In this document: positions 13,086-23,252 of the stretch, piece after piece | Layout of the letters: every line of letters begins with the position of its first letter | How positions within the stretch are numbered: the stretch's first letter is position 1 | DNA from: Rotaria sordida | Taxonomy: Eukaryota; Rotifera; Eurotatoria; Philodinida; Philodinidae | DNA length: 64,000 bases | Reading direction: 5' to 3' | Assembly: GCA_905250125.1 (NCBI GenBank) | Contig: CAJNOL010000437.1 | Location: forward strand, 1-64,000 | The notes under the pieces: model-generated | What the model saw: only the letters and a program-made list of their open reading frames with translations | Database searches by the model: none | What the model was told of the DNA's origin: nothing | Translations under genes and position numbers: made by a program

Positions 13086-14643
13086 CAAGAAAAAAAGGAG
13101 AAGAATAGAGAGAAATTTCATCTCTTTCTTTCTTTCTCATTTTTCATAACATATCATACACAAAAAAAAACACATATATTTATACATTATTGTATAGTAT
13201 TATCCATCGTGTTGTCATCTATCTATCTATCTATTTATCTATCTATTAATCACATATATACAATTGATTTCTCTAATAAAACAAATATGAAGTAAGTTTT
13301 GTTTTGTTTTGTTTTTTTCTTTTTTTACAATATTTTTCAGTTTAATCTATCAAATGGGCGTATGCCTATTATTTACTAAAGAACATATTCATCCGATAGT
13401 TTTTTTTTCATTTCACACATTGTATTGCGTTTAGTTTGAAATGTAATCACATGTACTTCAATGATTCCTTTCTTTTAAACATCTATGTATATTCGTCAAC
13501 CGATAATTGATCTCTAAAGTATATATATACACAGCTTGATATTTCGCGTTCACATCTCTTCTTATCGTTTCTGCTAAGATGATCGCACATAATAGAATAT
13601 TAGACTACCTACCTATCGAACTACCTTGATCAATATATCGCATCTAATTTGTTTTTTTTTTTCATTTTAAAAAATACATTTTAATACATTTTAATACATG
13701 ATACAAACTATGAGAGATGTATGTGTCAAGGTTCTTCCTCACTGATTCGAAAATAATTTATGAACAAGACTATTCATATGACGGGTGATTGTACTGATAA
13801 CAAAACGAATTCAATGACGCAAGTACGTGCCAAGATTCATAAAAGTCAAATCTCTTCATGATTAACCTTGAATAACTAAATCGCATGTTTCTCATATTGC
13901 CACTAAATGATCATTATTCGTTTTTTATATAATTGCTTTTTTTTTTCTACTTGACTATACATGAACAATCATCATTAGACTTGCATTTTTCCTTCTTCTC
14001 TTAGTGTCTCTCGTTATTTTTCTTTCGTATTTCTTCATTTACTGCATTAATCAAAAGATCTCTCTTGTCGTTGTCGTCTATTATCATCAATGTTGTCAAC
14101 GAGCTTTTAACTTTGAAAACGAATGGACCATATGGGCGGTAGGAGACATAGACCCGAAGGCGGTCAATATGTGACGAATACCAGATAAAATTGACCTTTT
14201 TACAATATATAGACGGTGAGAGAATATATAAGACGATTAGGAAGTACGATGACAATCTGTTTTCTTTTGCATAAAATCAAGACAAAAAAAGAAAACTACT
14301 TGTCTTTTTATCCCGCCTTTGAGCATCTATAATAAATACAAAGTAAGAGCTTAAATTCGTTAAAAAGGCCATGAACATATTATTTTATTCAAATGTATAT
14401 TTATATTGGAAAAGAACACAAAAAAAAAAGTTTTCTTTTTCCTTTGTTCTTTTTGAAATCAAATTATCGTTTATTTTTATTTTATTTTTTTTCTTTATTA
14501 TATTCATAGTATACTTTTTTTTTGTTCTTTTTTTGACGTGTATACTTACCTTCTTTTTTAAGGCATCTTGTATAGCATAATTCACTTTAATGATTATGCA
14601 TTTCGCTGTCTGTCTTTTTTTTTCTCAATTTTTGATTGAATAG

Positions 14644-14669
14644 TGATGATGATGATGATGATGATGATG
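14644..14669. repeat. GAT trinucleotide repeat
   Basis: About eight tandem TGA/GAT units in a non-coding context. Confidence 0.85.
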
Positions 14670-15553
14670 CAATCAGTTCTTTCTCTCTTGCGAATACACA
14701 CTTTTGGTTATAATGGCGCAGCAGGCAGTATGTCATTTTACTACCTGTATATGTTTCTTGGAGTTGAGTTAAGTTTTTCTTGTTCTTGTAACATCTTATG
14801 AGAAATGATACATTCTATCAAGGGAAATAGTATGAGTTCAACATTGGGATTTGCACTGATTCCGGCTAATGTATCTCTTGTTGATGATGAATATAAGAAT
14901 GTATGATATGAGTAGCATATAAGGATATGTAACTTATATTTTACATTATTTTTTCGTAGTAATAAGAAAAAAAAGAAGTTTGTAGAGATTTGTTAAAATT
15001 AAGACGAAAGGTACTATGTTGAATGATATGATTAGAGACGAACGATAGGCAGAAGAGAGAGAGAGAGAAGAAAAGCCATCTTGTTAACCTTGTTGTTCGT
15101 ATTAGTACTAAGACGAATTGAAATTGGACACTCGGCATGTGTATTCGAAAGTATGGACAAACAAGAAAAAAAGAAAATATAAAACGATTCACCTTGACCC
15201 TGACATTTGCAGTTCTTCCTCATTTGTTGTAAAAGAGACAATTGATACTACTAATATTTGAAAACAAAAATTCTTTTTTTTTTAATACTCAAAGAAGAAA
15301 AAAAAACGATTGACTAAATATCATTTGCCTGTCAGACGTCGCGACAATGATGATAATAGTTGTTCTATTGATCAGTAGTATGCCACTATTTTTAATATAG
15401 AAATTGGACACGCCTTATGTTTAATTGCAATGTCTCTATTCGTTTCTTTAGTATTTGTTTTTCTTTTTTGTCTTGTTTAATTTTATATGCCAATATGTTG
15501 ATTGGTAATTATAATAAAAGTCTAGTCAAGATTTTCTTTTCATCTTTATTTAG

Positions 15554-16100
15554 ATGATTAAATATATGAAAATTCATACAAGATTGAAAATGATTTTAAT
15601 GATTTATTTTATTTTTGCTATTAAATCTATTGATGCTAGTACTCAAGGTATATATGAGATTTTTTTTCTGTGTTAATAAGTGGTTTTTTTTGTGATTATT
15701 CCTATATTTATAGTATGTAATGGTCCATTGGGTATGATTAGTGGTGAAATACGTGATTGGCAAATCACAGCATCATCAACACTTTGGGATACTGATTGTC
15801 ATGAAAAAAATGCTCGACTGTATCAACCATCAAATCGTGCATGGTGTGCACGACATAAATCAGATTCAGAGTGGTTACAAATTGATTTGGGTATTGCAGC
15901 TAAAGTTAGTTGAAAAGTTTATTTTAAATCATAAATTATGAAACAAGAAAAAAGCGTTTTTTTTTTTGTAGATATCAGGTGTATTAACTCAAGGTCGAGC
16001 TAATAAAGAAGAATATGTTATGTCGTTTATGGTATCATATAGTACTGATGCTTTTCGATGGCAATACCTTGTTGATCGATATGGAAATCAAAAAGTATGA
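15554..16100 (+). pseudogene. Truncated secreted discoidin (F5/8 type C) domain gene
   Basis: Exons 15554-15647, 15714-15904 and 15972-16100 join in frame across 66- and 67-bp GT/AG introns to give 137 residues. The N-terminus is a signal peptide (hydrophobic MILMIYFIFAI core, then a polar SIDAS stretch). The rest is the first two thirds of an F5/8C domain: CNGPLGM, then DWQITASST, ARLYQP, WCARH, the hallmark WLQIDLG, and the later V-x-TQGRA and SYSTDAFRWQ strands. The usual final strands and the closing cysteine, about 40-45 residues, are absent; the frame stops at TGA just after GNQK unless a donor at 16095 leads to a lost exon. A 49-bp hAT-like relic sits 180 bp downstream. Such domains bind glycans or phospholipids outside the cell. 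Either a 3'-truncated relic or a gene whose last exon I cannot place. Confidence 0.6.
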
Positions 16101-16279
16101 TATATTAATGAAAAAATAAAGATTTATTTTGAAATGATAGAAAATAAAAAGACATGAACGTTATTTCTTTTATTAATATCTGTAATTGAGATAGAATTTT
16201 TCTGTTTTCTTTTTATTAGTTGATTGAAATGGTTGTCAGTACAGTAGTCTATTGGCTTCGATTTGATTTGAGTGGACTA

Positions 16280-16328
16280 TAGAGCCCATCGGGTTCAAAA
16301 TTTTCGGATCCGGATTCGACATGCTCTA
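16280..16328. mobile_element. 49-bp hAT-like micro-element
   Basis: It starts TAGAGCCCATCGGGTTC and ends GACATGCTCTA, so the outer six bases are perfect inverted repeats and further positions match. Its first ~35 bases closely resemble the left end of the 419-bp hAT-like MITE at 63289. The eight bases on the left (GTGGACTA) and right (GTAAACTA) agree at six positions, as expected of an eroded 8-bp hAT target duplication. It looks like a nearly complete internal deletion of that MITE family. Confidence 0.6.
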
Positions 16329-17182
16329 GTAAACTACATGTAACAATTTTTCTTTAATGAACAAAATATAAATTCAGATGGTTGCTAATTCTAAAGTCGA
16401 CATTAAACTTTAAATTACTGAATTAAAAATCGATTAAGTCAAGAACGACGTCTCTGGATGATCTTAAATTTTTAATAGTAGCAACAAGGACAAGGGAATA
16501 TTAATTCATTAAAAACTGAAGGGAGTTCGTAGTAGGTCATTAAGGTAATAAAAAGAATAATTTTTGGAAAGAACAACTTGAATTTTTTATCGATGAAGTC
16601 AGTTTTTCATTTATACATATATGACTTACTTAGGAAGTATATATCACTGAATTATTGTACAAGTTTGCTATAGTGATCTACAACCTTGGAAGTATAAAAA
16701 AAATGAATACTCAAACGTTGTTTATTATTGAAAGACAATCATTCTCCTTTGTAAGCCATCTATGAAAAATAGGCCAATAATTCTATAGTATGTAATTTCA
16801 AGCGATTGCTTTTAAATATGATCTTTTTTGAGACTGTGATGAGTTAGAAGAGGAATACTTCATAAAATACGACAACCTAAATTCAAGGTCTTTAATAGAC
16901 ATATCGTGAATACCAAAATTATTCAACCAAGATTTATTTCATAATTCTTTTCTGTTGCTGTAAGCGTCAGAAAGAATTCAAATAGTGATTCCAATAGAGG
17001 AAATTGTTTCTAAAAGGCATCTAAGGAAATAAAAATTATTATCAGGTTTCAAAAAACAAAAACTTCAGCAAAATCAAAAGGCTAGTTTTTTAATATCTTG
17101 AATGGGTAAATATAATTTTGTTTAGACTACATAGAATAATAAAGTAAACAGTTCTCTACAAAATAAGACATTACCGAGTTCT

Positions 17183-17282
17183 NNNNNNNNNNNNNNNNNN
17201 NNNNNNNNNNNNNNNNNNNNNNNNNNNNNNNNNNNNNNNNNNNNNNNNNNNNNNNNNNNNNNNNNNNNNNNNNNNNNNNNNN
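17183..17282. other. Assembly gap (100 N)
   Basis: Exactly 100 N bases, the conventional size for a scaffold gap of unknown length. Distances and gene models across it are unreliable. Confidence 0.98.
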
Positions 17283-17404
17283 GCTTTATTCTATCTACTT
17301 TCGAACACATATATTCATCATTTTTATACTTAATCCTCGAGAAATGCATTAAGGAAGTAATTCATATGTAATAACGAAACATTATTGATATAAAGTCTGT
17401 GATG

Positions 17405-17490
17405 CAGGAGGAGAAACATTGCTAAGGCGTCTGTGTTGAAGGAGAGACGTTGCTAAAGATGTTCGTCACATCTGTGGAAGGGGAAGAGGT
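17405..17490. repeat. Minisatellite relic, reverse orientation
   Basis: Two imperfect units (GAGAAACATTGCTAAGGCGT and GAGAGACGTTGCTAAAGATG) read on the plus strand. Their reverse complement resembles the unit of the 45-bp tandem array at 27958-28092 (ACACCTTAGCAACGTCTCC). It is a dispersed copy of the same repeat family. Confidence 0.6.
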
Positions 17491-18131
17491 TTAAAGTCCT
17501 ATTTCTATACTGCAACACTCTTTTTAGATTGTATTTCACAAAATCTATAGCGTATCCAGAAAGTAACTAAACAAAGAAGAACTTGAATATCTCGATCATA
17601 TGAGTTGATATTTTTACCACCGGTAAAGTAGTGTCCATAATTCATATTTATCAGAAAAAGGTTATTAAAAATCACTTTGAAGTATTTACAACTGACTTCA
17701 ATAAAGAACTGTAATCTGTCAGAAGTTACAAAAAAAAATAATATATTTATTCCATTAGCTAAGAATAAACAGCATCTAATTTTTTCGATTAATTCTCCAT
17801 ACTACTGTCATTCCAGGTCATATTTATACTACAGATACATATCGTGTGACTTAGTCTATTTTGAAAGTTTCAACCATAAACAATAAGAACTTATAGAGAA
17901 GACTACAATAATAGGTTTTCATAATTCGTAAAATGTTACAAATCTTTTCCTGAAGTCAATTGTATTACTTAAAAAATAATTCTTTAGAATGTTGCCCTTA
18001 TAAATATGAACTATGAACACTCCTGTATTGGTCCATATAATCGAAATATGATAGAGATATTTAAATTTTTCTCTATTTCGTTACTTGTTGAACATTGTAT
18101 ATAGTATTAAGAACTACAATTTTAATCATAG

Positions 18132-19656
18132 GATTTCACCAAGTGAACTTAATAAATCAACATTCAAACATGAATATATAACAAAAACTTTATCTTATGA
18201 TGAAAAATTATTTCGTCAATTGTCAATTCCTATTTTATGGTTAGATGTACAAGGTGATGTTCGATGGAATCAAGCTGCTGAACATGGTATGCTAAATTAT
18301 CTTACTCAAAAACAATTTCCTGATCTTGATCGAATTGGAAAATCATCGATGAATAAAAAAGAAATATTAAATAAATGTCGTGCACAATCACTCTTTATTT
18401 TACATGAACATTGGTCAGGATTTTTTAGTCGAGTACTCTGTTTTATAGCTCAATTTGGTCAAACACTTTATAGTCCACGTATCGCTGTACTTAGTGGAAT
18501 TCAATTTTCAGGTTCACGTGGTGCTATAGATGATTTCTTAAAACAAGGTATTACACGTTATTTTTTACCAATATCTATTTGTTCAGCGTATCAACATCAT
18601 CCTGAAATGAACACTTTGAAAAATCTTATTGACTTAGCACCAAATGCAATACGTATATCAACTAGTCATGAATTATACGAAAATAGAAATAATAAATTAG
18701 ATCGTGTATTAACATCAGCAAAATTTTGGACAATGGATTATCATCATGTACCTATACGAAAATGGTTATTTGATCGAAAACAAACATCTGTTTCATATAG
18801 TTCTTCAATAGATATTCTTTCAAATCATTCTAATGAACATATATATGCTCCAAAAAATGAACAAAATGTTCCTATTGGTGAATGGATTAATAGAAATAAA
18901 CCTGATGCATTTTCTTCTGATCTTTTACCAAATCAAGGTAAATATAAATTAACATGGCAAGACCACGTATTTGGTTCATTTCTTCGTTATATGTTTGCTT
19001 TATTTTTTGGTTCACAAAATTCACCACGTATTGAATTTAGTGTTCGAATATTAACACAATATTGGTTGAGTTATTTAACTGATAAATATTCTATACGTTC
19101 AAATATTAATATATTTGATGAACTTGCTGGTGTATATATTCGTCGAGGAGATAAAGCATCTGAAGATTCATTTTGGGCTAAACATAATCGTTGGCGTAAT
19201 CTTTCACTTTATGTTAAAGGTATTGTTGATGAAGAACAACGTCGAAACAAAACGTTTAAATATATATTTGTTATGACAGATGATAAATCTGTTATGAGAT
19301 CAATGCAAGATTATGCAAATCTAAAGTCAGAGGGTACTGATGAACCATATGCACGACAATATTTACGTGGAAGAGAAATTCTTTATAATGTATTAGCACC
19401 ACAAGAATGTTTTGATCCATTTATTCGTATTGGATTTGATCAATTTCTTGTTAGTATGCGATTTTTAATTGAACATTCGGCTTTTACAATTGGTCATACA
19501 GATTCGAATGTTTTTCGATTTTTTCGAGAAGTTGTTTATGCTCAACGACAACATCAAACAAATGTACAAACATTTACATATGTTCAAAATGCTCCAGATT
19601 CTTTGGAAAATAATACAGAGAGACATAGCACTATAAAAAATAAATTAAAGAATTGA
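18132..19656 (+). CDS. Fucosyltransferase-like glycosyltransferase (5' end not resolved)
   Basis: Long single exon of about 508 residues related to the alpha-1,6-fucosyltransferase/O-fucosyltransferase superfamily (GT23-like), Golgi enzymes that use GDP-fucose. Near the C-terminal half it has GVYIRRGDK, equivalent to the FUT8 VHVRRTDK donor-binding motif, then FVMTDDKSV (FUT8 has ATDD) and, after an LRG segment, FLIEHSAFTIGHTDSNVFR, matching the FUT8 segment that ends in the SSQVCR region. The N-terminal half (ILWLDVQGDVRWN, FILHEHWSGFFSRV) is less like FUT8. The open frame reaches back to 18055 but has no ATG before the conserved part. An AG at 18130-18131 is a likely splice acceptor, so one or more 5' exons with the membrane anchor are missing, perhaps in the assembly gap. 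Fold assignment is good; sugar specificity is inferred. Confidence 0.75.
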
Positions 19657-20807
19657 TTGAATTTAGTGATTTTTTTATTTTTGTTTTTATGATAAAAGTG
19701 ATAATTTGTGATAATAAAACAAAATGAAATAGATAGTAGTAGATTTTTCATAGAAAAAAACTGTTCATGATAAGTTTTATTTTCTAATTATATGAAAATT
19801 AACGGTAGAAAATCGAAATTATTGGATTTCGGATATTTTACTTGATTTATATCTCATAAAATAAGAAAAAAGTTAATTCAAACTTTACAATAATTATAAT
19901 TTATGGTGTGCTGTATGGAAGGACCAAAAGAAAAACATCGAAAATTTCAACTAGCAAGACATTCTGTATCTTTTGCATAAGGAGAGTGAGTATGAAATGT
20001 AGATTCTAGTCTTCTCTTCATCTATTCCCATATCCACTTCCATATCCACCCTGGAGACATGATTTTTTTTCAATAATTTTCTACTAACGTTTTCAAAATA
20101 TAATCTGCACCATTATTTTTTGAATAGCTTATGATAGACAGGCCAAAGAGACCTGAAATTTTTATCATTCAAGAGACAGCGTCGAAATATCGTTTCGAAA
20201 ATCTCTACCAAGAACTCATCTGATTGATCAATTGTTGACTGATCAAACTTTGATATACTTCGATAGTTCCGGGTCTTCTCTGTTGAATAATGAAAACTCC
20301 AGGTCTCTATGATATCCCAATAAAAAGTTACTCAAAAACAGTGGAGCACATTATATTTGGAAATGAATAGTAGTTTTGATATTTTTCTATTCGACCTTTC
20401 CACGGTCAACTTAATTTATTGCCATTAAAACCATAATATCTATTTAAAATTGTTCATATTCAATAGAATAGTATTTTATAGAAGTAATTAGACTTCTTGT
20501 ATTTTATTTTTTCAAAACTACTGATATTTGATGACTTGAATAGGATCAACTTTCTTTGTTAATGTTTTGATCGAAATTCAAGTAGCGAGCTATTGATATA
20601 CAAAACTAATCTTGATATGACACAGGATATTAAAAAAACATGGTTGATCTTTTATATGATCCAAGTAGATATTCAATATTGAATTAGTGTCATTTATCTC
20701 ATAGGCCTCGACAATTTTCAACATGTATATTTATAAGAAAAAAATATAATAATATTCTTTTCATATTCCTTTATCTACATTTTTTAATATTCCAGGAGTA
20801 GTTAACA
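19657..20807. other. Intergenic stretch, nothing recognised
   Basis: About 1.15 kb between the fucosyltransferase-like gene and the carboxypeptidase gene. No protein-like frame, repeat or RNA gene that I can identify. It must hold the terminator of the first gene and the promoter of the second. Confidence 0.5.
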
Positions 20808-22362
20808 ATGGTAAGAAAATGATAAATTTTATTATTTCAACAAAGAAGTAAAAAACATCATGCTTTTCAATTTCTAGAAATTTCTTTTCATTTTTATCAA
20901 TCTCTGTATTGGATATCAAGTATATGCTCTTAGAAATACGAATTTTTCAACTGTATGGACTAATTTTACACAAGATCTTCAATTATCGCATGCTACATAT
21001 TCAATTACTATTCTTGATAATTCTACAGGAAATATTATATTTTCATTTAATAAAGATGTTGGTCTTGCACCTGCATCAACTCTAAAAACTGTAACTGGTG
21101 CAGCTGCATTGCATTATTTAGGTAAAGATTATCGATACAAAACATTATTAGAATATTCAGGAAATATTAATCCATTTGGTATTTTAAATGGATATATTTA
21201 TATTGTTGGTGAGTTATTATAGTTTTCGAACAAAATATTTGTGAAAAGTTCATTTATTTGTATGCATAGGTAGTGGTGATCCTAGTTTAGGTAGTTGGCG
21301 ATGGAACGAAACAATGGGTAAGGTAATTATGCAACGTTGGGTAAATTTAATAGCTGGAAAAGGTATAAAACATTGTCGAGGTATTGTATTGGATTTAAGT
21401 GTATGGCCAGATCAAACACAAACAATACCAGCTGGATACACATGGGGAGATTTAGGGTAAAATAACATTGATACATACTATTCTTTTTGATTTATATTGA
21501 AAATATGTACAGAAATTACTATGGTGCAGGTAGTAGTGCATTGAATTGGCGTGAAAATCAATTTCGCCTTATTCTTTCACCTGGTCTTGCTGTTGGTGAT
21601 CCTGTTATTCTTGTCTATATTGATCATCCACCACCATCAGTAATTTTTATTAATGAACTTATTACTGGTCCTCCAGGTAGTGGAGATCGTACAAATTTAT
21701 ATTTAGCTCCAGATGGAACCTATGGTTATTTACGTGGTTCATTAGGTATTGATTCATCAAAAAATATTTCAATTGGTGGTGCTATACCTAATTCAGCATT
21801 ATTTATCGCTGATGAACTTCGTCAAGGTATGGGTTGGTCTAATGCCACATCGATTAAAATCATTTATCGAAAAGATATCAATAGTACTAATCGAACAACA
21901 CTCGATATATATCAATCACCACCAATGAGTGAAATTATTTATTGGTTTGAACAATCCAGTATTAATATGTATGGGGAAGTGCTTGTAAGAACAATTGCAC
22001 AAATGATTAATTCAAGTATTAATAGTATATTACCAGTATATTGTGAAACTGAACATGGTATTGAACAGACAGAAGTAGCAGTTATGGATGGTTCAGGTTT
22101 ATCACCAGAAAATCGTATAACAACTTGGGCTATTGCACGTGTTTTATATAATGTTCAACAACGGTCACCTTGGTTTCCATTGTATGAACATGCATTACCG
22201 ACTACTAATGGAATTCGTATGAAAGGTGGATATATTCATAATGCTTTGTCATATGCTGGTTATGTGAATCATCAAGTCTTTTCAATTATAACAAATAATT
22301 TTAACGGACAGACGATCACAATGCGACAAAAAATATGGGATTTACTTGATACACTAAAATAA
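20808..22362 (+). CDS. dacB: Bacterial-type D-alanyl-D-alanine carboxypeptidase (PBP4, peptidase S13)
   Basis: Penicillin-binding-protein-4-type serine peptidase, which in bacteria cleaves terminal D-Ala or cross-links of peptidoglycan. Exons 20808-20810 (the ATG alone), 20878-21208, 21270-21456 and 21513-22362 join across GT/AG introns of 67, 61 and 56 bp into 456 residues. Residues 1-18 (MKFLFIFINLCIGYQVYA) are a clean signal peptide, so the product is secreted or vesicular. Active-site motifs: SxxK as S68-T-L-K71, SxN as S323-I-N325, and the third motif reads K411-G-G instead of KTG or KSG. Family hallmarks GSGDPSL, WGDLGNYYGAG plus ALNWRENQF, and DGSGLSPENR are intact. Animals lack peptidoglycan, so a bacterial origin by horizontal transfer, with introns gained later, is the natural reading. 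No frameshift or stop is seen. A decayed duplicate follows directly downstream. Confidence 0.92.
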
Positions 22363-22830
22363 ATTTTAACAATAAACAACTATCTAAATAGTTCTATATT
22401 GCATATGACAAAGAAAAACTATAAATCAAAGAATCGTTATTTTTCTTTTTCAAGATAAAAGAAGAAAAAAAATTGATAATCTTGATCGCATTTTATTCAA
22501 ATGTATGCGAATAGAAATAGGATATTGCCAGAGAAATAAACAAAGAGGCGTAGCATTCATTTGTAATGATTGCTATAATGCAATTCTTTTTCTTTTTCAA
22601 TCGATCTGAATTGAAAAAGGTGTATTTAACAATTTTCTAATATTAGCCATCGCAACTTTAATATATATGAATATTTGTTAGACAAATATTTGATTTTGAT
22701 AAGTGAATAGCGAATCATGTGATAGTTCAAATTGGTTATTTCTTTAATTCTTGGTAATAACAAGAATAAAGATAAGAGCAAGTAAGGAGATTATTGATTA
22801 TCGTTATTAGGCTTTGTTCTCAGCATAGAG
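22363..22830. other. Intergenic stretch
   Basis: Short spacer between the carboxypeptidase gene and its decayed duplicate. Nothing recognised. Confidence 0.5.
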
Positions 22831-23252
22831 ATGATTTTTTTATTATTTTCATCAATTTCTGTGTTGAATATCAACCATAGACTCTTAGAAATACGAAGTT
22901 TTCAACTGTATAGACTAATTTTATATAAGATTCTCAATTATCATATGCCATATATTTAATTACTATTCTTGATAATTCTACGGAAGATCTTGTATTTTCA
23001 TTCAATAAAAATGTTAGTCTTGTATCTGTATCTACTTAAAAAAATCAGTTACCCATATAGGTGTTCTTCATTATTTAGCGAGAGATTATCGATATAAGAC
23101 ATTATTGGTATATTTTGAAAATATCAATGCATTCGGTATTTTGAATGGATATATTTATATGGTTAGTGAGTTATCATATATTTCGAAGAATATTCCTCGA
23201 AAGTGTATTTTAATAGTATATTACTCGTATATTGTGATACTGTATATGCATA

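Larger units (their letters stand above)
10731..15553. other. Gene-poor stretch with microsatellites
   Basis: No gene supported. Minus-strand frames at 11621-11881 and 14001-14255 are hydrophobic or mixed and lack family resemblance, a second exon or neighbours, so I do not call them. The stretch holds (GTC)n near 12375-12396, a 30-bp perfect palindrome at 13056-13085, (ATCT)n near 13218-13245 and (GAT)n at 14644-14669. Confidence 0.5.
16101..18131. other. Intergenic stretch with assembly gap
   Basis: No gene supported. It contains a 49-bp hAT-like relic (16280-16328), the N run (17183-17282), and a minisatellite relic (about 17405-17490) related to the array at 27958-28092. Missing 5' exons of the fucosyltransferase-like gene may lie in or near the gap. 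Confidence 0.5.

Noticed and set aside
14001..14255. 84-codon minus-strand frame with a hydrophobic start
   Set aside because: Could resemble a small secreted protein, but there is no family match and no neighbouring exon; I could not separate it from chance.
14371..14585. Overlapping frames on both strands rich in Phe and Lys
   Set aside because: They come from poly(T)/poly(A)-rich DNA; composition is low-complexity and both strands are open for the same reason.
18048..18131. Candidate first exon (ATG at 18048) with a 35-bp intron for the fucosyltransferase-like gene
   Set aside because: Joining 18096 to 18132 creates a TGA at the junction and the wrong phase, so this model fails.
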